Source: Rivularia sp963920925 (GTDB lineage: Bacteria > Cyanobacteriota > Cyanobacteriia > Cyanobacteriales > Nostocaceae). From it: 64,000 nt of DNA. Location of the stretch: NCBI RefSeq assembly GCF_963920925.1, contig NZ_CAWUDI010000018.1, positions 1 through 64,000 of the forward strand, read 5' to 3'. Of this stretch, positions 45,061 to 53,014 are shown piece by piece (the stretch's first letter is position 1; each line of letters starts with the position of its first letter). The position numbers were made by a program, and so were the translations under genes. The notes under the pieces are model-generated. The model did not search any database and was not told the origin of the DNA. It worked only from the letters and a program-made list of their open reading frames with translations.

Positions 45061-45410
45061 TATCGAAGGTCTATAACTGAGAACGTTTTACCCGAACCTG
45101 CTGCACCGATGGCAGAAATTCCTCTTTGAGCATCAGGAAAATATAACGTTCTATCTGGCTCTTTCCACCGGGAGCAGTTCTTGAGTAAACGTAGGTTTAG
45201 TTTTGAGTAATCCTTTCTCAAACCATTGTTTTTCAATTTGCGATCGTATATCGGGTGGAGTACCGACATAAAGCGCTACTGAGTTGCGGATTGGTTTAGC
45301 CATTTGAAGAGTAGCTTTACGTTTAGCCTTTTGTTTCTCGCGTTTACCACCCCAGTAACTGGTTGCGACTTTACCCTTATGATTACCGCCGGACAGGAAG
45401 TTAAAGATTG
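45061..45410 (-). pseudogene. VirD4/TraD-like conjugation ATPase fragment
   Basis: Two frames together give FLSGGNHKGKVATSYWGGKR.., RNSVALYVGTPPDIRSQIEK and TLYFPDAQRGISAIGAAGSG with KTFSVID. The GAAGSGKT Walker A and the surrounding pattern match the cyanobacterial type IV coupling-protein family (conjugative DNA transfer). A frameshift near 45190 and loss of everything after the P-loop make it inactive. It hints at a former plasmid or integrative element. Confidence 0.7.
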
Positions 45411-45415
45411 CGATC

Positions 45416-45910
45416 GCCGCGCTGCAACAGGGTTGGAATTACTCACCATTATTACAAATACTTGATGGGAATATTACTGAAGGCGGGATCTGGAAAGACC
45501 AGGAGATTCCTGACTATGCAAATGATTTAGCCTTGATTCGCCTGAAAATCCTGGAACGTCAAGAACGTTATCAAGAATACTTGTATTTAGCCAGATCGGA
45601 AGGACAAACTAAGCAATATTTAACTATGTTAGGGCGTTTGGGACGAGTGGAACAAGCTGTTACAACTGCTCAATCCCGAATGTCAACAATGGAAGAAGCT
45701 TTTGCTCTGGCTCAAACTTTACAGAGCCAAGGTGCATTACAACAAGCTTTAGAAATTGCCCAGCAAGGTTTTACTTTACCGGGAAATTGTGGCTATAACT
45801 TGGGAATTTGCGAAAGTCAATATTTTCCTTTATGAAGGATTAATTAAAGATGCAATTTCTTGTGTCAGCGAACTTCACTCTTACGATGCTGAATTAATTC
45901 AGCATTTAAT
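45416..45910 (+). pseudogene. SWIM zinc-finger protein, C-terminal fragment
   Basis: The frame reads ALQQGWNYSPLLQILDGNIT.., DLALIRLKILERQERYQEYL, LARSEGQTKQYLTMLGRLGR, then a frameshift near 45800 and FLYEGLIKDAISCVSELHSY. It matches the helical C-terminal region of large cyanobacterial SWIM zinc-finger proteins, with about 50 codons deleted at the frameshift. The N-terminal SWIM finger is absent. Confidence 0.7.
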
Positions 45911-46763
45911 TTATAAGATTACTGAAGAGGGAAAGCTAGGTGATCGGATTCGGGAATACGGCGAAACTAGAAAGTCTTTTGATAAATTCCGCGAAGACGG
46001 GTGGGAGCTTCCTTGGGAAGATGATGCTAACGTTTCTTTTGTGCGAAACGACGACAATACAGCAACTATTAACAAACTTGTAACTCCTACACCAGAGCCA
46101 GTACCTGCTCCTGTACCAGAGGGAGAACCCCCTATTTCCGATGAATTACCGATAACTCCTACTCCAGAGCCAGTACCTGTACCCACACCTACGCCCATAC
46201 CAGAGGAAGAACCCAAACCTCCTGTTTCCGATGAATTACCTCCAATTATTCCTGAGATAAATAAACCTTTGCAAAATCCCCTAACGCTTTCAGGAGATTT
46301 CGACCTGCAATTTTGGGGTAAAAATCATGCGGATTTAATCGACTCAAAAGAATACGCTGGAGGCTCTCTTTCCTTCAGCGGAGATTCTTTTTTGGTTGAT
46401 GCCCCAGCTTATGAAAACTCTTTTAAAGCTGCTTATAAAAACACAGAAGACAATATATGGCGATGGGAAGTCCCTTCTGATGATGGAATTGTTTCTTTAG
46501 GGACACTCATCTACAGAAATGATGAGCTTGAAGATGACTTTGGCGGGTCGGTTTCCAATCATGGTGCTAACTTCAAGCTAACTTTAGATAACCCAGTAGA
46601 AGGAATTTTTATGAAGGTTGTAACCGAACACGGGTGTTGGGTTACACTTACCGCCAATTTCTCCCGCGTTCTAGGGATAATCTTCAACTTCTACAGAAAC
46701 ATTGTCACCATCATAAAACCAAAGAAGACCACAAACCTTGGTTGTAAAAATGGGTACTCATGA
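45756..46763 (+). CDS. Chimeric ORF: gene-fragment N-terminus, Pro-rich linker, beta domain
   Basis: 335 codons. The first about 50 codons are the end of the SWIM-protein relic. Residues about 50-105 (GKLGDRIREYGETRKSFDKF) are charged and unknown. A Pro-rich repeat (TPTPEPVPxP units, about 108-165) follows, then an unrecognised beta-rich domain (LSGDFDLQFWGKNHADLIDS, about 180-290). No signal peptide is present. It may be a real gene starting later within the frame, or a fusion made by rearrangement; the start is uncertain. Confidence 0.4.
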   Translation: MPSKVLLYREIVAITWEFAKVNIFLYEGLIKDAISCVSELHSYDAELIQHLIYKITEEGKLGDRIREYGETRKSFDKFREDGWELPWEDDANVSFVRNDDNTATINKLVTPTPEPVPAPVPEGEPPISDELPITPTPEPVPVPTPTPIPEEEPKPPVSDELPPIIPEINKPLQNPLTLSGDFDLQFWGKNHADLIDSKEYAGGSLSFSGDSFLVDAPAYENSFKAAYKNTEDNIWRWEVPSDDGIVSLGTLIYRNDELEDDFGGSVSNHGANFKLTLDNPVEGIFMKVVTEHGCWVTLTANFSRVLGIIFNFYRNIVTIIKPKKTTNLGCKNGYS

Positions 46764-46782
46764 TAATATCTGTATTACTGAG

Positions 46783-46816
46783 GAACGGAGTGAGTCGAAA
46801 GATTCACGCTCCGTTT
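46783..46816. terminator. Terminator-like hairpin
   Basis: GAACGGAGTGAGTC and GATTCACGCTCCGTTTT form an imperfect stem with a GAAA loop, 20 nt after the stop of the preceding frame. Confidence 0.5.
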
Positions 46817-46829
46817 TGTAGCCAAGTCA

Positions 46830-47075
46830 GGGAGGTGAATTCCTGGCGATTGCATCCAGATAAGTCTCGCAAGCGTTGGTAAAAACGCTTTCTAAGTACG
46901 ATGCATTGCGTTCATATGGCAACCTTTTGTTGCTCCCGCCAAGCAGTTAGTTTTTCTGTGTCTTGAACGGTGAATTATCGAAATCCCAAAAACTCACGAA
47001 TTTCTACCCTATGTCGTTCAAAAGTTCTTCCTACCCACTCGTACTGTTTAGGCATTGAGCCGACATAAGAAGCAT
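46830..47075 (-). pseudogene. Tn3-family transposase N-terminal relic (DUF4158-like)
   Basis: Reads SMPKQYEWVGRTFERHRVEI and REFLGFR, a stop, then FTVQDTEKLTAWREQQKVAI and, after a frameshift, ERNASYLESVFTNACETYLD. The RTxxRHRxEIREFLGFR pattern is typical of the N-terminal domain of Tn3-type transposases. The remainder is missing. Confidence 0.6.
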
Positions 47076-47237
47076 CACATGAATACTAAAAAAAATTAGG
47101 TGTTGAAACTCTTGATTTATCGTTAAGCAGTAGTTGGTAATTTGAAAAGTGAGCTACTACAACTTTCAATAAAATCCTTACACAAGAAAGCTTTTAAGCT
47201 TAACCCAGTTTTCTGTTCTAATGATACTCACGCCCCG

Positions 47238-47618
47238 TTATTTCAATCTCCAGGGAGGATTAATTCTGTTTTCTCCTGCATAGTACAGGCAAATTAGATT
47301 ACCATCTGGGTCTTTGAGATAGGCTTCTTTCCATAACCATTCTTGTTCAACAGGTGGACTATCAAAAACATAACCAACTGCTTCTAGTTCTTTAACTGTT
47401 TCATCAAGGTTATCGCACTCAAAATAAATGGTTGTTGTGGAATTTGATGTTACACAATCAACAGCTTCTAAAGAAAAAGTAGCATCTCCATCTGGACAAA
47501 GAAAACGCGAATAATGTAAGTCAGGAGTTGCAACAATCTGAATCAGTCCTAATCTTTTGTAGAAGTTGACTGATGAAGCCATATCCGTAACTCCAATAGT
47601 GACTTGATTTAATCTCAC
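47238..47618 (-). CDS. VOC-family (glyoxalase/bleomycin-resistance-like) protein
   Basis: 126 residues: two beta-alpha-beta-beta-beta modules, with VTIGVTDMASSVNFYKRLGL at the start and EAYLKDPDGNLICLYY at the end, the usual VOC signature with a metal-binding-type Glu/His pattern. Substrates of such small VOC proteins vary (antibiotics, methylglyoxal, dioxygenase substrates) and cannot be told here. No operon partner. Confidence 0.85.
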   Translation of the reverse strand: MRLNQVTIGVTDMASSVNFYKRLGLIQIVATPDLHYSRFLCPDGDATFSLEAVDCVTSNSTTTIYFECDNLDETVKELEAVGYVFDSPPVEQEWLWKEAYLKDPDGNLICLYYAGENRINPPWRLK

Positions 47619-47920
47619 TATTAAAATCCCTCCTCCTCCTGTTCGTCTTCTTGCTCTTGTTGCCGTAAGTTGCTAGCTCATATTTATTATTATCTCCACT
47701 TGCACATCTTTAAACATTGAAAAAGTCGCAGCGAAAATTAAAAAACATCAATTTAAAACGTACCTAAATTTTTACTACTCTAAACATCTATACCCGTATG
47801 CTTAGCATTATAACCAATACACTATGCACTTAAACTACCTTTAACTATCCATAAGTAAGCTAAAAGTAAGCATAAATTGCTTTTGGAGAAAAAACTTACT
47901 TTCTATATAACTCTATAACT

Positions 47921-48133
47921 AGGGCTTGCTGAATAAAATTATAAGTCTTGTCAGATAAGGCTTTCAAACCTTTTTCTTCCTTTCTTGTGCAAGAGGTCGC
48001 CATATACTGGCTCAAAATCCTTGCATTTTTTTTAGAAATTATTGCTCAAGTTTAGAATTCAAGCCGCAGAACCTAGTATTTTTCGAGCGGTGTGGGTTCT
48101 ATTTTAGATTAAGTGGCTTTTTCAGCAAGCCCT
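47921..48133. mobile_element. 213-bp MITE with 13-bp or longer terminal inverted repeats
   Basis: Ends AGGGCTTGCTGAA and TTCAGCAAGCCCT are perfect inverted repeats, and both flanks carry AACT as a likely target duplication. No coding capacity is present. The ends resemble those of IS4/IS1634-group elements, which would have to supply the transposase in trans. Confidence 0.8.
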
Positions 48134-48387
48134 AACTATTGCTGTATAAGGAATGTAGCTTGCGGAAAGGTTGACTGCTGCTTCGCAACCGGGGTAGGAG
48201 GTGTGGCGGCTGAAAGCCTCATGCAATGAGCTTTTGCTGCAATGCGTAAAAATAATTCTTAATTATTGCTTACTTTAAGCCTAAAGCCTGAAGGTTTATC
48301 GTTACCAATCTTCACAGACTTAGTAAGAAGAGAACTTTTTTATTTAGTGAATATACTACTTATGTAGGCAATGTTCACAGATTTTTA

Positions 48388-49983
48388 ATGAGCAGTAATA
48401 CTCAAGCCCGAAGAATACTAATCCTATCAGCAAATCCTAGAGGCACACATAAGCTTCGCCTTGATGAAGAAAAACGTGAAATTAAGGAGGGTCTAAAACG
48501 TTCTCAGCAGCGTGACCAGTATTCAATAGATACAGCAGAAGCAGTACGCTATAGGGACATACATAGAGCCATTCTGGAATATGAACCACATATTATTCAC
48601 TTTTCGGGTCACGGAGTAGAGGAAAAAGGATTGGTGTTTGAAGATGAGGTAGGTCAAGTAAGGTTAGTGGATGCGGACGGAATAGCCGGATTGTTTGAAC
48701 TGTTTGCTGACCAAGTTGAGTGTGTTGTTCTTAATGCTTGTTACTCGAAGTATCAGGGGGAGGAGATAGCTAAACATGTCAATTATGTGATTGGCATGAG
48801 TCAGGAAATTGGAGATAAAGCAGCAATTGAATTTGCCGTTGGCTTTTATGATGCTTTAGGATCTGGTAGAAATATTGAATTTGCTTACCAACTTGGTTGT
48901 AGAGTCATTAGGATGGCAGGAATTCCAGAGAACTTGACTCCTAAACTTCTTAAAAAAACTTTAAGTAAAACGGTTAACTTTACTGTAAATGAGGTAGTGG
49001 GTTTCAGCCAACCAGGCAGCAACTCCTTTAACTACGGAAGCCCTGTACCTCCAGAAAGCTTTTATGGACGATACCGAGTAATTGCTGATGTTAAAAACCG
49101 CATTGGTGCGATGACTGCCCAGTGCATTAACATTGTGGGGTTACGACGCAGCGGTAAGACTTCTTTACTGCGATACATTGAAGAGCGCCGTGAAGTTTTT
49201 TTTCCGCAGGAATACAAACCGTTAATTGTCAAGCTGGACTTGCAAGATAGTAGATTTCATACTTCAGAGGGAATTATTGAAGGGTTGCGGCGTTATATCC
49301 AAAAACGCATAGGAATAGAGCCTTGGGCGCAAGATGCAAATGAAGATCCTTATGCAGTGGAAGATGGGCTAATAGAACTGCGCGAGCAGGGTTATCGCTT
49401 GATTGTAATGCTAGATGAACTCGAACGCATTGGAGCAAGGCTAGAAGAGTTTCAAGGCTGGGGAGAAGACTGGCGTGCTAAGGCCTCAGATGGGCTGTTC
49501 GCTTTGGTAATTGCTAGTACACGTCCCTTAAGTGAAGTTTATAGTCGGATGAACTTGACTTCACCCTTCAGCAATATTTTCAGCACTACGATTTTGGGAG
49601 TTTTAGAAGAAGATGCTTGGCAACAATTGGTGCGAGATGGTTTTGCGCTAAAGACGTTAGATACGAAATATCTACGATGGATTGATGATTTAGCCGGTGG
49701 ATTAGCGTATTACGTACAAATGGCAGCAGCAATGTTGTGGCAATTTGACAACTTGGAACAAGCGCGGGAGGAGTTTGTCTTTCAAGCCACATCCCGATTT
49801 ATTGAGCTTTGGGATGATTTAAATGAACGAGAACGTCATGCACTGCTCTTTGCTGCCGGTGTTTCCGGAGTAGCTGAACCAACACAAGCAATTAGGAGCG
49901 CGCTTCGGCGATATGGTTTGCTACGCACAGATGGTCGCCTGTTTAGCAATGCTTTCGCCGAGTTTACCCGAGGTCAGCGATGA
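48388..49983 (+). CDS. CHAT domain-P-loop NTPase protein
   Basis: 531 residues. The N-terminal CHAT domain (about 8-185) has His in HFSGHG (75) and Cys in VVLNACYS (118). After a linker comes a P-loop NTPase with Walker A GLRRSGKTS (251-259), Walker B LIVMLDELE (338-346) and a helical/winged-helix C-terminal part. This is the architecture of NTP-switch conflict proteins, in which ligand sensing by the NTPase would activate the protease. No signal peptide, so it is cytoplasmic. The stop overlaps the next gene (ClC fusion) by ATGA, implying coupled synthesis. It has no copy of the island's shared motif. Confidence 0.88.
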   Translation: MSSNTQARRILILSANPRGTHKLRLDEEKREIKEGLKRSQQRDQYSIDTAEAVRYRDIHRAILEYEPHIIHFSGHGVEEKGLVFEDEVGQVRLVDADGIAGLFELFADQVECVVLNACYSKYQGEEIAKHVNYVIGMSQEIGDKAAIEFAVGFYDALGSGRNIEFAYQLGCRVIRMAGIPENLTPKLLKKTLSKTVNFTVNEVVGFSQPGSNSFNYGSPVPPESFYGRYRVIADVKNRIGAMTAQCINIVGLRRSGKTSLLRYIEERREVFFPQEYKPLIVKLDLQDSRFHTSEGIIEGLRRYIQKRIGIEPWAQDANEDPYAVEDGLIELREQGYRLIVMLDELERIGARLEEFQGWGEDWRAKASDGLFALVIASTRPLSEVYSRMNLTSPFSNIFSTTILGVLEEDAWQQLVRDGFALKTLDTKYLRWIDDLAGGLAYYVQMAAAMLWQFDNLEQAREEFVFQATSRFIELWDDLNERERHALLFAAGVSGVAEPTQAIRSALRRYGLLRTDGRLFSNAFAEFTRGQR

Positions 49984-52430
49984 AGTACTTTGTTCTTATG
50001 AAACAGAAGTTAGGAGAAGCGATTACCTTTTTGACCAAAATTACTTCTATCTTGCAATTGCAATGGTTACGGAGATTTTTACCTCCTAAGCGTTTTGCTA
50101 TTTTTGAAGCTTGTCTCATTGGTTTAGTTACAGGTATTTCTGCCATTTTATTAAGAATTGGAACGGGATGGCTTGGGACATGGCGAGTCCATAGTTCTTA
50201 TATCTTGCCTGCATGGCTGGTTCTACCAGCAATTGGACTCTTCTTTGGATTTGTTGCAGGTACGCTGATTGAGCGCTTGGCACCAGAGGCATACAATGGC
50301 GGAATCATTCAGGTTAAGGCTGCACTTAGCGGTTCAACTATTGCACTGGATTTGCGGGTTGCTTTCGTTAAGTTCATGAGCGCACTTTTGGTAGTCAGCT
50401 CTGGGATGCCCTTGGGGTGGGATGAACCTGTTGTACACATAAGTTCTGCATTTAGTGCCCAGATAAGCCATTGGATTTCTAGTTCAGCATCCCAACGTCG
50501 GTATATGATAGCAGTTGGTGCAGGTGCGGGATTAGCAGCAGCTTTTAATGCTCCCATTACGGGTATACTTTTTGTTGGAGAAGGATTGCTCCAGGATTTA
50601 TCGGGATTAAGTTTGGGAACAGCAATAATCGCTTCGTTTATTGGGGCGGTGGTTTTTCGGCTTTTCGGTGGTAGAAGTTTGCAGCTAAACCTGGAATTAA
50701 TCGAGTCAACCAGCAGTTTTACTATTACAGAACTTCCTTTTTATTTGTTTTTAGGTATTTCAGCAGGTTTGCTGGCTGCATTATTCCGAAAAGGTTTACT
50801 GTTAAGCCTTAGCTACTATCGGAAATTACCCGTAGGTTTACCCTTAAGAATAGCTTTAGCTGGCTTGATTTCTGGCATCATCATCGCCGTACTACCCGAA
50901 ACTTTCCGCATTAATAATACTGGTTTAAGACAATTTATTAATACTGGCGATCTAAGCGTTTACAGAGTTGCGCTAGTGTTTACAGCTCAATTTATTCTGA
51001 CATTAGTCGCATTTGGTTCGGGAGCGCCGGGAGGATTATTTGCTCCGAGTCTTATATTAGGTTCTTGTTTGGGATACTTGGTTGGCTTTGTCGAATTTCA
51101 AATTTTGGGGATAAGTTCGCCTAATACTTACGCTTTGGTGGGAATGGGAGCATTTTTTAGCGCGGTGTTTAGAGTCCCAATTACCGCAATTATGATTATT
51201 TTTGAGATAACTAACGATTTCAATCTAGTACTACCTTTAATGATTGGTTCTGTTGTAGCTTATTGGATAGCTGAAAGTATAGCAAGCGGATCTATTTATG
51301 ATGCAGTACTAGCACTGAATAATAACTATATAGAAGGCGAACTTATTAATCCCTTCCAATATGGCAACCCGCTAAGCCTTAATCGAGCATATCTTTTCAA
51401 AGGACGAATCTCTTTCACTAACCAAGTTGTTCAATTAGTGCTAGATCGTAGCCGTCCCACTGTTGTACTATACGGTCCACGTCGTGTTGGAAAAAGCTCT
51501 TTCCTGCTTAATCTACTGCATTTATTACCCCAGAACATATTGCCAGTCTACATTAATTTACAAAGTGCAGCTATTACAAATGATGAACCTTCTTTCTGCT
51601 TTTCGTTAGTACGATCAATTAGTCGTGATAGTCGTGGATTAGGAATAGAATTGCCTCCTATTCCGAAGCTTAATGAATTTCGCACAAACCCTTACATTCT
51701 TTTAGAAGAATGGTTAGATGAAGCGCTGCCACTATTAGGCTCGCGAAGTGTTATGCTTAATCTCGATGAGTTTGAAAAACTAGGTAGTGCAATTGCTGAT
51801 GGACGTTTAAGCCTACGCCTGTTTGACGAACTCCGCAGTTTAATTCAGCATTATGAACAGTTACGATTTCTGCTTTCTGGAGTGCAGACTCTAAACGAAC
51901 TTGGTCCCAACTGGAGCAGCTATTTTATAAGTGTTGTACCAATTGAAATGGTTTATTTAGAACGTAATGAGGCTTTTGAGTTACTAATTAATCCAGACCC
52001 ACAGTTTAATCTACGATATCGAGCAGGAATTATTGATAAAATAATCACTTTAACACGCTGTCATCCATACCTCCTACAATTGATTGGTGCATCTATTGTT
52101 AATCAAGCCAGCTTGCAACATACTCGGCGGGTTAATTTTAATTTGCTCGAAACCGCCATAGAGGAGGCACTGACAACGGGTGAACCCTATTTCATGAATG
52201 TCTGGACTGAGTTTACTGGCAATTCCTCCGCAGAAATAGCGGTGGGTCAAGAATTATTGTTGGCGCTAGCGCGAGATTCTAAAGTAAGCTTAGTTGCAAA
52301 CGATGAGGTAATACAAGTAGTTTTAGGAAGGTTACAGAGATACCATATTATCGAGCATATAAGCGGTAATTATAACTTTGAAGTTCCTCTTTTTAAGCGT
52401 TGGGTACGAGAAAGGGCAGTTCAAAACTAA
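49980..52430 (+). CDS. ClC-type chloride channel fused to a P-loop NTPase
   Basis: 816 residues. Residues 35-445 are a ClC channel/antiporter domain with about ten membrane helices: GGLFAPS (351-357) and SIYDAVL (Tyr about 440, inner-gate position) are kept. The usual GREGP reads GWDEP (146-150), and the region normally VEE reads FVGEG (199-202), so the gating glutamate is Asp and the proton glutamate is Gly. Residues 490-816 form a P-loop NTPase (Walker A GPRRVGKSS, 499-507; Walker B VMLNLDEFEK, about 587) in place of CBS domains. Known ClC antiporters need both glutamates, so a passive, NTP-gated chloride pathway is a fair inference. Overlaps the CHAT-NTPase gene. Confidence 0.87.
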   Translation: MKYFVLMKQKLGEAITFLTKITSILQLQWLRRFLPPKRFAIFEACLIGLVTGISAILLRIGTGWLGTWRVHSSYILPAWLVLPAIGLFFGFVAGTLIERLAPEAYNGGIIQVKAALSGSTIALDLRVAFVKFMSALLVVSSGMPLGWDEPVVHISSAFSAQISHWISSSASQRRYMIAVGAGAGLAAAFNAPITGILFVGEGLLQDLSGLSLGTAIIASFIGAVVFRLFGGRSLQLNLELIESTSSFTITELPFYLFLGISAGLLAALFRKGLLLSLSYYRKLPVGLPLRIALAGLISGIIIAVLPETFRINNTGLRQFINTGDLSVYRVALVFTAQFILTLVAFGSGAPGGLFAPSLILGSCLGYLVGFVEFQILGISSPNTYALVGMGAFFSAVFRVPITAIMIIFEITNDFNLVLPLMIGSVVAYWIAESIASGSIYDAVLALNNNYIEGELINPFQYGNPLSLNRAYLFKGRISFTNQVVQLVLDRSRPTVVLYGPRRVGKSSFLLNLLHLLPQNILPVYINLQSAAITNDEPSFCFSLVRSISRDSRGLGIELPPIPKLNEFRTNPYILLEEWLDEALPLLGSRSVMLNLDEFEKLGSAIADGRLSLRLFDELRSLIQHYEQLRFLLSGVQTLNELGPNWSSYFISVVPIEMVYLERNEAFELLINPDPQFNLRYRAGIIDKIITLTRCHPYLLQLIGASIVNQASLQHTRRVNFNLLETAIEEALTTGEPYFMNVWTEFTGNSSAEIAVGQELLLALARDSKVSLVANDEVIQVVLGRLQRYHIIEHISGNYNFEVPLFKRWVRERAVQN

Positions 52431-53014
52431 CAAGCGATATTTAAGCAAAAACTAAGGTAAAGCTGTAATACCATAAACTACATAATATTTAAGATGGTAT
52501 AATAAATACCTAGTTTTTTTTGCGATATTCCATGCAAATCATTACCTCTGAAGAAAGTAACGTACCTTCTTAGGTGATTAATTGGTGTAGTACTTTCTGA
52601 GAGCGATGCTGTGTACCGTGACAATACCGCAGCGGTTATATTTTTGTATATACATCATGGGTACAACTCAACTTGATGTGTATCTGACTTTTCACGGGAT
52701 GTGGAAAAGGTAGAAAAGGTTCGCGATTTTAAGTGGCGAACCATAATTATTTTTTGTACTTGGAAGTTTCCTCAAGTAAATCTTGTAATCCCTGCTTGAT
52801 TGTTTCGAGTAACCGATAAGACAGCCTCTACTTTCGTTCGACGATTTATCTGTTCCAATTTTAAGTAGATGTCTCTCCACTCCCCCCTTGCAATCCAAAA
52901 TCCAGCCACGAGCTTCCTGATGTAATATTTTGTGTTTTTTTTATTCTAAGTGTGGGTTTGGTGATCGCAATGGTTTTCATAAAATCGCGTTGGTCTCATG
53001 TTGAGTAGCAGCAT
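52431..53014. other. Intergenic region with decayed coding traces
   Basis: About 580 bp without an intact gene. Minus-strand sequence at about 52740-52890 can be read as WRDIYLKLEQINRRTKVEAV and, after a frameshift, LETIKQGLQDLLEETSKYKK, perhaps an old gene tail. It could not be assigned. No clear terminator for the ClC operon was found. Confidence 0.35.

Noticed and set aside
46080..46260. Pro-rich tandem units as a possible CRISPR-like array
   Set aside because: The repeats are coding-level (TPTPEPVP), of unequal length, and without regular spacers.
49586..49792. Minus-strand frame inside the CHAT-NTPase gene
   Set aside because: Shadow of a well-conserved NTPase coding region.
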